Made by a program: the position numbers and the translations under genes. From positions 1 to 50,324 of the forward strand of contig JAGPYM010000103.1 in NCBI GenBank assembly GCA_020736575.1: 50,324 bases of DNA, in the 5' to 3' direction. Source of the stretch: Thelonectria olida. Lineage: Eukaryota > Ascomycota > Sordariomycetes > Hypocreales > Nectriaceae. Shown one piece after another: positions 20,555 to 32,070 of the stretch. The first letter of the stretch is position 1. Every line of letters starts with the position of its first letter. The notes beneath the pieces were generated by a model that did not search any database, was not told the origin of the DNA, and worked only from the letters and a program-made list of their open reading frames with translations.

Positions 20555-22398
20555 TCAAGCACTGGTGAACTGAGAAACCAAGACCGATCCACCAAGAGCT
20601 GTCGTCGCAAAATTAAATATCCCAAACCGATAGCCCACGAAAAGCTGCCACCCGGAGGACAGCGGAGCCGATGGGCCGAGCTGAGTGAAGCTGGAGCCGT
20701 CAGTGCTGTAGGAGAACTGGGCCAACTTACTCCCGCTCGCCCGTGCATCCATTGAAACACGGAACCAGACCTTGCGCCGCGTAATGGGAGCAGTGGCAGC
20801 CACTGTACCGGTACTGATTGTGTTCCAAGTAGATTCATCCTGTGTGGCGTTCACTCTGACTTGAATGGTATACTCCGTCCCATTACGGACTACTCCGATC
20901 CAGGATGTCACATCGCGGAACGCAGCCAGACCAGTGATATCCCCGTCAGACATGTTCGTGAAGTCGATGGCAATGGTGCCTACGGGGAACTCGCCGTGGA
21001 GACGATGGATAAGTGTGTTCCGGGCGTGGAAAAGGTCGTCGGTGACGGTTGCGGTCGAGAGGGTCAGACCGTTATTGACAATATACTTGGTCGGATCGGG
21101 GTTGTGGTTCCATTCCCAGGCAACGCCGAGCTGGGTTCCCTGGAATGTATCTGTGCCAGTCCAACTACCCAAGGGCTGTGTCGGTAAGGCGTTAGGATAC
21201 GATAGGCCCCAGCCATTGGACGAGTCTGTTACTAGAACTGGAAAACCGTCACTTCCCCACGTGATAGGCGCCAGAACCGGGAGACGACCTGCTGGGTATG
21301 CCCACGAGAATGACATGAAATACCAGTCCCCATTCTGCGTCTCAATTAGACTGCCCTGGTCAAGAGTTCCACCACCCGGAACAGGCGAGTTGATGTTTTC
21401 CACGAGTATCTTGCTCGTGTAGGGACCGAACGGACTCGTCGCTTTCCAGATGACGGTCGTGCCTTGGCTGTCATCGTCGAGCACGTAATAGTAGCCATCC
21501 TTCTTGTATAGCCGATTGCCCTCGATACCGCTCTTGCCAACGTCCGCTGCATTGAATACCGGTTGTGTCTTCACTTGACTCAAGCCATCGGCAGATAACT
21601 GAGCCACGCTGACATTTGTGGCTCCGTATACGACATACATAGTGTCGTCTTCGTCGATCAGCAGTCCACAGTCGTAATAGCATGTGCCTGGAAGGCTGGC
21701 AGACTGAGTCCAGGGTCCAGTCACTTGTGGAGCTGTGTAAATGTACGTATTCCAAAAGTCGATGCAGCCGATCCAGTACCAAAGACCATTGCTTTGACGG
21801 TAGCGAAGCGTTGAAGCCCAAGTGCCGCCTCGGTAAGCGATCTGGTTGCCAGTCATGTTGTATTGAGCACCGAAGTTCAAGGATGGAACCGAATGACCAA
21901 TGAACTCCCAATTGACAAGATCATAAGACTTCAATATCGGCGCTCCGGGGCTGAAGTGCATGTTGGATGCAGAAAAGTAATACGTGTCGTTCACGCGGAA
22001 GATGTCGTTGTCGGCGAAATCTTCGTAGAGTACTGGGTTAGTGAATGTTCCTGCAGATGCTGCGGCCGTCCTCGTAGAGGAGGATAAGGCAGTGGAAACG
22101 CTGCTGGTTGCCAGAGATGTTCTTGAAGTTGAAATCGTCGAAGTTGTAGAGGAAGACCAAGTGCTGCTGATGCTTGACGCCGTACAGCTGCCAGGGACGC
22201 ATTGCGAGTACCAGTCGTTGGAATATGTACAGCACGATCCCGAGATACACGTCGTTGGCCCTTTCCAGCCAGTCCCGCCGCCTGATGTCGTAATTAGCTT
22301 AGAAATCTGGGACGATCGGACATCGCACATTGGCTCCAAACTGGCTGCTGAGCAGAACTGCCCAGGATCAGACCAAGCACACACAAGACGGCCTTCAT
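20555..22398 (-). CDS. secreted glycoside hydrolase family 43 with N-terminal CBM1
   Basis: Exons 22329-22398 and 20555-22281 encode 598 residues. The 47-nt intron splits the carbohydrate-binding module. A signal peptide (MKAVLCVLGLILGSSA) leads into a cellulose-binding CBM1: W21-S-Q-C24 joined to GGTGWKGPTTC and then NDWYSQCVPG. A Ser/Thr-rich linker follows (about 57-105). The GH43 five-bladed propeller starts near NPVLYEDFADNDIFRVND, whose Asp is the likely general base. YYDCGLLIDEDD and GIEGNRLYKKDGYYY contain the other candidate acidic residues (the pKa-modulating Asp and the acid Glu). The last ~170 residues look like the beta-sandwich domain often attached to GH43. It should act on plant cell-wall xylan or arabinan side chains (xylosidase or arabinofuranosidase); sequence alone does not separate these. 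Confidence 0.9.
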
Positions 22399-22860
22399 TA
22401 CGATAACCAGCGTGCCTAGACACCTTTGAGCGAAATCGAGGTGACGTCTGCAGTAAAAATCCGGGAAGCTGCTGGGCGACTGGACGCCATTTTTATACTG
22501 ATCAAAGATAGTACGATGTTAGGTCTCCAGACATTTGGTGCCGATGTCTCAACCGGCAACGGGGGACAAACCTCCGTTATGTACCGTATTGCTGCATTCA
22601 AACACAACAATGAACCCATCACCTCCCGGACAATATTTGGCAGTCGCCAGGGGCTCGAACTCTTGTCGAACTTCCTGGCCCTGGAGTGGTATGTCCCATG
22701 TGGAGAAATATCTTTCCATCATTCACTATAACGGACCCAAGGACACATCGCCATGGTGGATGATGCCCGATTGGTCTAGGGCTGCTTGCTTTACCGTGCT
22801 CGAAACAGCTAGGTCCATGTCGTTTGCCAGGGGATAATTTCCTTCAGGGCGGACGGTTGC
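22399..22860. other. promoter region of the GH43 gene
   Basis: About 460 bp upstream of the GH43 start. Small frames here look fortuitous. No other feature recognised. Confidence 0.4.
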
Positions 22861-23139
22861 TCAACGCAGTTCGGCAACAGGGAATGTTGTGGAGAAACGG
22901 CCCGCAGGCGTGGTTTCGAGATTCGGCGTGAAGAAGACAATGGAAATGAAAGTGTCAAAGCAGGCAAGGCTGCCCATCAGGACCTTACGATGGCTGTATT
23001 TGGCGGGCATGTATCCATTCATCATAGCGCCGATGATGTTTGCTAGAGCCCTCAAGGAGTTGAGCTTCATCTGCCATTCTGCCGATGTTACAGGACGGAT
23101 TCCGGATACCGTGCAGGGGACATCAGCAGCGGGCCACAA
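22861..23139 (-). pseudogene. relic of an MFS sugar (maltose/hexose-type) transporter
   Basis: The translated strand reads SAEWQMKLNSLRALANIIGA, then MMNGYMPAKYSHRKVLMGSL, then FISIVFFTPNLET. This follows the region around transmembrane helices 2 and 3 of fungal alpha-glucoside/hexose permeases, where W-Q-x-G-L-x-N, I-I-G-x-x-x-N-G-Y, a short basic loop and V-L-M-G-S occur in the same order. The next stretch (AGRFSTTFPVAEL) looks like the following helix with an internal deletion, because the expected glycine-rich block is missing. There is no start codon in context and no further helices on either side. It is a fragment only, next to the GH43 gene. Confidence 0.6.
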
Positions 23140-23239
23140 AGCAGCAGAGGTTTGCTTAAGGATGTTCTTTAATGGGCCGCTCTGTTCGTCCCGCCCAGCC
23201 CGTTTAGCCGGCAGCCGAAGCCAGACGGCGGCATCCTAG

Positions 23240-24650
23240 CTCCCCTTTCTAATGTGAACCGAGACAGGTAGTTCCTCCGCAACCAGCAAACTTCGGCAAG
23301 AGTCCCCAAGAATCATTCGTAAAGCGCCCGCCAATTAGATACTATGGTGCTTGATTGTCGTTGGGTTTCCCATATTGCTGGTGACGGGCCGCCATAGCCG
23401 TAGAAAAAGAATATTGCGTTGCACGTGAACATCCCCCTAACAACAATGCTTGCCCCATGAAGCATACTACAATCTCAGGGAAAAGCATTGTTAATTCGAT
23501 CCACCCGGATCACTTGGGCGTGTGGTATCGATTTTAGGGGTAGAGGTCGCGAAATACGACAGGGTCAGGCAAGTCCCTATTGCCTCAGTAGTTTGGGTAG
23601 GAAACTCTAGGGTAGGCTGATCTTTCTTGCCAGTGACTTTCATTTAGCTCCCACAACTTGGAAGGTAATGTGCTTCCAGCGGGTCAAGCTAACAAGAATT
23701 TTCCCTGATACCATAGCAAAGTATATCATGTACAGGGCCGTCCCCAAGTCAACGAGCTTGGGTAGTCGAAATGTGTTTTTTCCAGTCTTGATATCACAAT
23801 GCGGGATCGGAGCCTTGCCAAAGTCGCCGACCTGGAACTAGTGCTTCAGCAGACCAACTGTATTTTGCTTAGTATCGAGGAAGAGTTTCATGTGCGGCTC
23901 GGACAATTTGGCAGACCTTTATATTATTGGGGGCGGTGAAATCTTGCGGCTGGGACCTACACATCTTTACTGCGGCTACTTAGCTTAAGTGATAACTAGT
24001 TAGTAGTAAGGCAGTATTAGAAGTATTTTAAATATTGAGATATGTGTTAAAAAGATGCTGAGATATGATCTGAGATCTAAAGCGGTTTGGTACTAAGTTA
24101 GATTATCGTGCTAGGGGAGGGTTGGAAGGAAGACAGCTATTAGAAATCCACAAGTTTTCCTACCGTATTAGTAAGGTCTATGAATGATCATTGTACTCCG
24201 GGAACACCCTTTTCAACACACCGTACAGGTCTGAGATGAGATTCATTTAATCGGGGAAGTAAGAAAAAGAGAAACAGACTGCGCAAAGCGGACATATGGA
24301 GCGAGACTAGCACATCTCCGATGGACTTTTCTCTTAAAAATTTGCCAATTGAGATGCGACCAGGCAGTTCATCTGGCCTTGAGTTACAGTGGGAATAGTC
24401 TCCTCTACGTCACAAGATACGCACCTGTTGGCAGGTTTAGTTAAGCTTATCCATGAACAGCTCTGAGAGGCAATCATGTGGTTCACTAATAACGGTCGTG
24501 TCTATGTCCTGATGTTAAAGCTGTTTGTGACGGTAGCGAGGCTTTGCATGCAGGTGCGTCTCTGATATCGATACAAATTCTATTAATATATAGTTTTATG
24601 TTTTGGCCACCAGTCATACTTTGCCTCAGATATGGTTGTCACCTGTCAAT
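23240..24650. other. gene-free stretch
   Basis: About 1.4 kb with no open frame of note on either strand. 23980-24130 is AT-rich. No tRNA, repeat array or terminal repeat recognised. Confidence 0.5.
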
Positions 24651-26447
24651 CTATTTGGCCTTGCACATCCTGCCATTATCAGCAACCGACCACTGCTCGC
24701 TGCCTACAGCATTGCGAGCGTAGAAGAAGCCGTTTTTGTCCCACTTCTTCTTGATAGTCAGCAGACGGTCATAACTGCTGCCGAAGAACTCGGACTGAAA
24801 CCTAGGCTGACGGAAATCGGCCTCATTCATATAAGCTCCGCTTCCAGGAGTAACAGCCTCAATCTCAGGCATGATCTTCTCGGTCATGAGGTTCTGAAGA
24901 TCGAGCATCTCGGACCAAGGGGCCGTAAAGTTCCAGGGCGTCGTGAGAGTGGCGTGGACGAGGGCCTTGTTCCAGGCGGGGAGCACCGACTGGGTCTTGG
25001 TGTTGCTGAAGGGAGCGACGTTTGTGCCGACGCCAATCCAGGTGACGCCCTGCTCGACGATGCTCTTGGCAGTCTCGGTGAGCGCGGCGTTGTTGTTGAC
25101 GATTGTGTCGCGGGGAATGAGACGGCCGCCGTACTGGGCGATGCCGACTTGGATGTTGCCGATGGGCAGGGGGCCAAAGAAGGTGTCGTAATGGTCGTAG
25201 TACGAGTCCGTCTGGGTGTAGCTGACAGTGTAGTTGATGCCCAAGTCGTTCAAGGAATCGACGAAAGGCGTAAGAATAATCTGAACCTCCTCCTTGGTCT
25301 TGTCGTAGGCAGTCAGGGGAGCGATCTGGAAGAAGGTGTTGGTGAAGTAGTAGACGACCATGGAGCCAGCGTCGACCATTCCGGGAAGCTTGGAATGGAA
25401 AGTCTCGATGCCGTCGTAAAAGGTTGCCTGGTCATTGTTGGAAGTGAAGAAAGCCAGGGTTGCGCCACCTATCTTCTTCTCGGGGAAGGCCTTGACAGTC
25501 ATGGAGAGAACAACACCCCAGTTCCCGCCGCCACCACCGTTGAGAGCCCAGAAGAGATCCGAGTTCTTGCTAGGCGAAGCGACGACTATGCCTGAGTCGG
25601 CGGTGATAACCTCAAACTCGAGGGTGTTCTGGGCTGAGAGACCGAAGCTCGAGCTCAGAGCAGAGTGGCCACCGCCTTGGGTATATCCGCCGGTGATACC
25701 GACTGTGGGGCACTCGCCTCCAACGACGACGTATCCCGCCTTGTGGCCCGCTTCGAGGATATCAAAGCCCTGAACACCGGCGCCGAGCTTGACAGCCTTG
25801 CCCTTGTAGCCGTTGGCGTTGTAGTCCTTGAACTGGATGTCCTTCAGGCGATGGGTCCAGACAGAGAGGGCACCGGCGCCGGTGGAGCGGCCGTTGTAGT
25901 CATGGCCCGTGTTGCGGATGACGAAACGGATGTTGCGGTTGCGGGCGAAATTGATGGCGTTGACAACGTCGGAGTTGGTGCGGGCCTCAACGGCGTAACG
26001 CACGTAGTTGCCGAGTGCGCAGGCGCCGGATCGAGGCTGGAAGGGGTCACAGCTCTGGTTGGCGAACCAAGGGGCCATGACGGAGGAGGAAGACTCAAAG
26101 CTGGCGGAATTGTTAGATAACTGATATGATTGTCTTGGAGGGAGGGCCCGCGTTGGCTCCAACCAACCATTCGGGACGAGCAACGGACGAACTTACTGAA
26201 TCTCAGGCAGTTGCCATTGGCTTTGGAGATACTTGCACTCCTCAGCATCGTACGTGGGATCATGGCAAGGCGATCCCAGCGGCACCGTCTTGATCAGACG
26301 GCCATTGACGGACGAGTTGAGGCTCTTCCAGTCATTGTCCAAAGGCCAGCAGCTATCACCGGGGAAGCATTTGCATCCAGCCGAAGTGGCATATGCTTCG
26401 GCATTGGCAATGGCGACGGCTGCCGCCAGAAGACTTCCAACTCTCAT
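24651..26447 (-). CDS. secreted FAD-linked oxidoreductase, BBE-like (bicovalent flavin)
   Basis: Exons 26197-26447 and 24651-26100 encode 566 residues. The N-terminus is a signal peptide (MRVGSLLAAAVAIANAEA). The PCMH-type FAD domain holds both flavin attachment residues: His150 in RNTGHDYNGRS and Cys214 in VVGGECPTVGITGG, followed by QGGGHS. So the cofactor is probably held by two covalent bonds, as in berberine bridge enzyme and carbohydrate oxidases. GGGGGNWGVV is another conserved block. The C-terminal BBE segment ends with YMNEADF and WSVADNGRMC. The intron junction restores the block PEIHFESSSSVMAP. Members oxidise sugars, oligosaccharides or secondary metabolites and release hydrogen peroxide; the substrate is not evident. 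A secreted location is likely. Confidence 0.92.
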
Positions 26448-27255
26448 TTTGGGGTGCTCGTTGAGAAACTAGGTAGCACCAAACAAAGTATAAGCGTGGA
26501 ACGACGGAACTTGAAACCATATAATGTTACATTACCTGATTGAGACGTCTTGACGGAAATGGAGCAAGCAATTGGTGCCACGGCCCGATGGTTGCGCGAG
26601 GAGCGGAGCTGCAGAGAACTGACCGGTGTATCAATGGAACTTTCTTGGGGTCGACAAGTTGAGTTTTATCTTGCATCGCCAAAACGAGCGGGGGTCCTTT
26701 AGATGAGCATATGCAGCTGTGCCTCTGACCCAGTTTCCGGGGTCCTGGGAGCGGAGATCAAGAACGGATACGGTGGACGGACCCGTGATCCCAAGGGGAG
26801 TTCGGAACTTATCCCACGCGAACTCCTCCCGCTTGTCACCGTGATTGGTAAGGAATTGTGAAGTGATTACGACGCAGCTTGATGTACGGCAGATGAGCTC
26901 ACTACGTAGTAGTGGCGGCTGGTGTCCTCGGTTATTGTCTGTGACAGATGACATCCAACTGAGTTTTCCACCCATGTTAGCAAGCCGTAGCCATGCGGGA
27001 ACCCTGCATGCCCCTGCATGGTCCTGCATGATGCCTCAAGATGTGACCTACCAAGTCCAGTCCAGCGCATGCAGCCACCCATCTTGGAAATTCCAGTGCC
27101 CTGGTTGACGGGATGAGAGAGGGCGCCTCTCTTTTCAGTCACGTTTTTCTTCTTGGGTTGAGTATATTGGGCAGCCTACCTCGTCGGTATTTTTGCCGTC
27201 TTTTCTTTGTCTGCTTCTGTGTCCGCCTGCAGCTTTTGACTACTCAACCGCAGTC
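26448..27255. other. divergent promoter region
   Basis: About 800 bp between the starts of the FAD oxidase (minus) and the seven-helix protein (plus). A short tandem of TGCATG-type words occurs at 27006-27031 (CCTGCATG three times, the third overlapping CCTGCATGATG). No gene recognised. Confidence 0.45.
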
Positions 27256-28734
27256 ATGTCGGGCTGGACGTACAACACGTCGGGCGATCCTCCGACTACT
27301 GGCCCTCAAATCACCTCCCTAGCCGTAGTCTTCACGGCCGTTGCGCTCATAACAGTCTGCCTACGAGTATACGTGCGGGGATTCATGCTCAAAGCATTTG
27401 GAGTTGGTACGGAAACACGGTGATCCCTTTTCCTCTTGAGCCTTGACTGATTCCCCAGCTTTTAGATGACTGGATCATCATTGCGACATGGGTAAGGCGA
27501 GATCGACATGTTGGTTTGGAAGATCTGCTGACCGTGGGATTAGATTGCGAGTTGTGGTTTCGCAATCGTGACTGTTATACGTGAGTGCACTGCATCAACT
27601 GTCAAGGACAACTAGCTGACAGAGAACAGAAACAAAATGGGGCCTAGGACTGAAGAGTCTCGACGACATGCCCTTGGAGAACTACTATAACTTCATGCTA
27701 GTAAGCACCTTGCCCATCGTATCCCATGATCGCGACTGACACGACCTGCAGCTTCAGTTCATCGGTGCACCATTGTAAGATCGCAACTCCCCCTCGACGA
27801 TAACAGACACCAACTCGCGAATAGTTACATCTCGAGCATTCTCGGCTTCAAGCTTAGTCTGCTAATATCCTACCTGCGGTTTATGGCGGCGGGCCTATGG
27901 TACAAGATAACCATTGGAGTCTCCGTGGCATGCACCTTGTTCCACGTCTCGTTCCTGATTGCGCAGATTAACCTGTGTACGCCGGTAAGTCTTCGCCATG
28001 AACGGCATCCACTGGAATCGACCTTAACACGAGCCGCTCGCAGGTCCGCAAACAATGGGACGCCAGTGTCACAGGGGGATCCTGCCTTGACGGCGTCCCT
28101 ATGTACACTACAATGGCATCTCTGACCATCGTCTTCGACGTCATTGTGTAAGTCAAATGTCTCAATGCTTCACTGCCTGTGGGTGCTAATGGCAGTCAGC
28201 ATGGTGCTTCCCTTCCCGACTCTGATCAAGCTCCAAATGGCCAAGCGCAAGAAACTCGTGCTGCTCGGCCTTTTCGCAATGGGCACGTTCATCTCCGTCA
28301 TCCAAATCGTCCGCATCCAGACTATCAAGTCTCTCTCCAACCTCCTCGATTCTAGCCTCCTCATTATGTGGTCCATGGTCGAGAACAACCTGGGCATCAT
28401 AGTCGCCTCAGTCCCCACGCTCGCACCGCTCGTGAGATACTTCAGCGAGCAGTCACGCGTCGGCAGCCGGAGCCGGAGCAAGTCTCAGGGCGACTCGGCG
28501 TACGCACTCCAGTCGACCTTCCGCAAGAACCTCTCGCGACGCAGTGGGGTGCAGCCCCTGGGCAGCGGCCGAGACATAAGAGACGGGGATAGCGCCGAGG
28601 ACATCCTGGGCGGCAGGTCAGGGTCGCTGAACGAGGAGGGTATTCTGCGCAAGACGGAGATTGTCATTGAGCACACGGCTCATGGCCCCCTGCCAGACGA
28701 GCAACTCACCTCGAGAAGATTCCAAGCCAAATAG
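27256..28734 (+). CDS. fungal rhodopsin-domain (Pth11/SAT4-like) seven-helix membrane protein
   Basis: Eight exons: 27256-27406, 27466-27491, 27544-27580, 27630-27700, 27752-27774, 27825-27984, 28044-28147 and 28200-28734. They give 368 residues, and all phases agree. The first helix is LAVVFTAVALITVCLRVYVR, followed across an intron by DDWIIIATW, a hallmark of this family. TKWGLGLKSLDD, the Cys-bearing loop INLCTPVRKQWD and GGSCLDG follow, then the last helices with NNLGIIVASVPTLAPLVRYF. The tail of about 110 residues is Ser/Arg-rich and probably cytoplasmic. There is no CFEM domain and no signal peptide before helix 1. The family includes Pth11-related receptors, but most members have no known ligand, so a sensor role is only an inference. 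Confidence 0.88.
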
Positions 28735-29567
28735 CCGTCCATGTCAAATGGTGCAGCACGGCACACCAGACGCAGCCGGAAAATAGCGCATTAATTATAC
28801 TTTATCACGGAGCGAGCAAAGTTTCCCATTCTAACCCTTCTCGAATCTAACTCCGTCCCTGCCCATGGCATTTGTGGAAGGGATCTGAGCCGCCCCCTGA
28901 ACCTGGTCGGCTGGCCGGCACTGGTCCCAAAGATCTTGGGAGTTCGGGCCATCATCCCCCACAGGCCAGGGACGCTCTGCAGATAAGGCATCGTGCGATT
29001 ACGAGCCGCGAAACCAAGGGCGCAACGGTACGGACGGGCCGTTCGATCTTGCTAGCCACTTGGCCTGCCTGAAGTTTGCAGATGTAGCGACATTGGACCC
29101 TTCACCCTTCGCTGTAGAGCCGGCATTGTATCGGCCGAGTGGCCGCTTTGGGCATCGGCCCTTGCAGGGTCGGATGTCTCGGCTTGGGACTGGCAAGCCT
29201 GGACCGGGGCATTGCCCACCATCCAAAGCCTTGGTGGTGATTATGGACCACCATATTATACATTCCTACCGCTTGACATCCATCTTCGGTCTGCGAGTAA
29301 AGAATTCACGGACAGTTTGTATAATAAAATCTCGATATGGATTGAGTTGAATTGATATTGATCATCAATCCATCTGATATAATGAAGTACGTTGAGTAGT
29401 TCCCATCCTTGAAGGCACCCGAGAGTAAGCCCCATAATACTAACAGGAGGTACTCACTCCGTACTTACCTTTACTTCCCTTAAATATAGCACATATGAAC
29501 ACAGCCCAAGGCACAGGCAACTCCCGATCCTATAACAGCTAAACACAAAAGCACTGCCGTCTTCTTT
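28735..29567. other. intergenic region between convergent genes
   Basis: About 830 bp. A 9-bp inverted repeat (ATGGATTGA at 29337-29345 and TCAATCCAT at 29365-29373) lies near 29.35 kb. No gene recognised. Confidence 0.45.
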
Positions 29568-31499
29568 TTACTTAGCTAGAGTTACTAATGTCGGAAAGCT
29601 TAAAGCTTCAACCGCTGCGACAGCCCTATCCCCCAGTGAGCGAAATACCTCATCTAAGGCTTCCCATTTATTATAGCGGCGTTGCCCGCCTTCATCATAG
29701 GCAGAACTCACTAGGTCCTTCGCCCGCGACCGCACTACCCAGCCCTCCCGTGAATCCGCCACCGCAATGGTCTCATCTGCCCAAGTATAACGCGCCCAAG
29801 GATCCTCTCCGTAGGCGAAAGCTGTCCACTGTCGCGCGAAGCCGATACTGATATCGCGCTGCTTCTGGAGCGGGAAGCGCTCCATCAACATCATGAACTG
29901 GTATATAAGCTCGATGAAATGGTGGCCCAGGACGTTGGAAAAGAAGGAGCCGGGAAAAGGGTTACGCAGCGAAAGAGTGTAGCGGTACAGCTGCTTGCTG
30001 CTCTGCGCCGCCATCTTTGCCAGATTGTGGCAGGGCACTGTTCGTGTCTCATGTTAGTCTCGCTAGGAATGCTATCATACTGGTGGAGAGGCCATCTTAC
30101 GAGAGAACATGACATCGCCGCAGAACATGCATAGTCGTGTCCAGAACAGGTTCTGGTCCATGTCTCTTGATATGTCATATGCTTGCAACAACGTCTGGGC
30201 CTTCTCAGCTCCTACGGTATCTTCGACATGTTTGCAGAAGTCCTCGGGGTGTACGGTTGATAGATTGTTTGCGAACAGATAGCCCTATATTCTGTCAGGA
30301 ATGTAACGAGGGGCAGAATACCAGACACACTGACTTCAAAGACTGCATCGCCGGTGATAACAGCCTCTACCCACGCGCAATCCGATACTATCTGGCTGTG
30401 ATTGAGATAGTTAGGTACGATGGGAAAGAAGCTTTCGTGGGCTAGTGGCGAGAAAGCAGCCTTTGTAATTGCCGTGGCTGCCTCGACAATTTTTGTAGCT
30501 GGTACCGCCCTCAGCTTCTCGAGGCGTTGCGGGTCGTCTTCACTGATCCCACAGAACGCAAGGAGAGCCTGATATTCTTCTTCTTTCTTCGAACAGGGGG
30601 CGGGACTAATCGCGGACGCAGTGCCGGATTGGAGAATCACTCGATTGAAGAGCGGAACTTTCGAGCTTAAGTGAAAGCAAAGCGAAGCACTACCAGCGCT
30701 TTCTCCGAAGGCGGTTATCCTGTTGATGTCTCCACCGAAGCCTGAGATGAACTTCTGGACCCAGAGGAAGGCCAGTCGTTGATCGTGAAGCGCAAAATTG
30801 CAGGGGTCGTCATTGTATCTTGCTGCTTCATCAATGAGGTCCTATGGATTGTTAGAGAGTGCCTCGGTATGCCTCGTGTGGCCACTTGCCTGGCAGGCTA
30901 GGAATCCCATGAAGTGAAGCCGATAGCTTCTTCGGTCAGTATCATTTTAAGAGAGGGAGGAATAAGCGTACTGAATGCTAACGATTATGATCGGCTTCGA
31001 TGCCTCGCATGCTTGCGTTACCATTCTTGTCATATCTGTGCAAAGGTAAGGTTGATATACTGCGTGGAACCGGACTGGGAGGGGTTGCGTTACCGTGAGG
31101 GCCACCATAATGCGCCCCAACCGTGAAGCCCCCCCCGTGGACGTAAACCATAACGGGTACCTTCTTGGTACACCCAGGCTCTAAAAGCGCCGCTGGTGCT
31201 GTGATAGTCAGGTTGAGGCAAGAGAACTCGTCGTAGCGCCGCTTTTCTTGTCCTGGAACGGGACCGCCAAATGGCTCCATGGACTGCTCATGTTGAGGGC
31301 AGGCATAGGTGTATTCGGTATATGTCCGCTGTTTTGGGGGCAACTCGTCGATTAATCTGGCCTGTCGGAAGCGTGCAGGAGGGCGGGCATACGGGATGCT
31401 GCGAAATTGAACGACATGCTCGTTTCGTCCTCTGCCGACAATTGGGCCCAGCTGAGGGTGCTCAAACTCGTGAGGATGGAAGCCATTCATCATTATCAT
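29568..31499 (-). CDS. type-B carboxylesterase (cholinesterase/lipase family)
   Basis: Exons 31094-31499, 30972-31035, 30890-30926, 30841 back to 30335, 30101-30284 and 29568-30037 encode 555 residues with all frames joined. The oxyanion hole is HGGGF (121-125). After it come VTQACEASKPIIIVS, YRLHFMGFLACQ and the nucleophile Ser217 in FGESAGSASL. LHDQRLAFLWVQKFI precedes it, as is usual. GHHFIELIYQF near the end probably contains the catalytic His. The intron at 30842-30889 starts with GC (GCAAGT) and ends in TAG; the GC form is the only donor that keeps the frame. The ATG at 31499 is the first in frame. No signal peptide is apparent, so it may be intracellular. It should hydrolyse carboxylic esters; the substrate is unknown. 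Confidence 0.87.
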
Positions 31500-32070
31500 G
31501 ACAAAGCCGTTGTCATCTAGGTGCGGAAGGGTGACTGTCAATGTACAAAGAGCACTGGCATACACGCCTTATAAACGTCTCATGGTTGCTTTAGGTACAT
31601 TGTGTGCAGCAAGTCATCTCCACCTTCGTTGGTTCATTATCAGATGCTTCGGGGACGCTAGGGGAGCTTTCATGAGTACGGCGGGGCATTACTATTCCCG
31701 GTTTGGACGTCAGCAATGACACCGAGACACCGATGTGAAGCAGTTACTGGCATGTACTAACCTCACGGGTACGAACACGACGATTATTGCACACCGGTAC
31801 CTTGTATCGATTTCAATTGCCCTAAATAGCGTCTGCCTAGACTACTAGTCAAGGGTGGATCTGAATGGAACGTTAATGGTATGTTCGGCGGGACAGGGCG
31901 TCTGGAAAAGCAACACATATGATTGGGAGGGCACGAGATGAGAATGACATTGTTCAAGATTCAAAGCGACATATGTACAGCCCATCTAGATGCTTCCATC
32001 TCTAATTAGCACCTTCAATCTCCAGGCGACTCCTGTCTAGAGGTCGCTTATACCCGGCTACAGATGTCAC
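31500..32070. other. promoter of the carboxylesterase and 3' flank of the rhamnosidase
   Basis: About 570 bp with no recognised gene, repeat or regulatory motif. Confidence 0.4.

Noticed and set aside
20865..21422. 185-codon plus-strand frame
   Set aside because: Shadow of the GH43 coding sequence on the other strand.
24603..25595. 330-codon open frame on the plus strand
   Set aside because: It is antisense to the GC-rich FAD oxidase gene, which has full motifs; the antisense frame has none.
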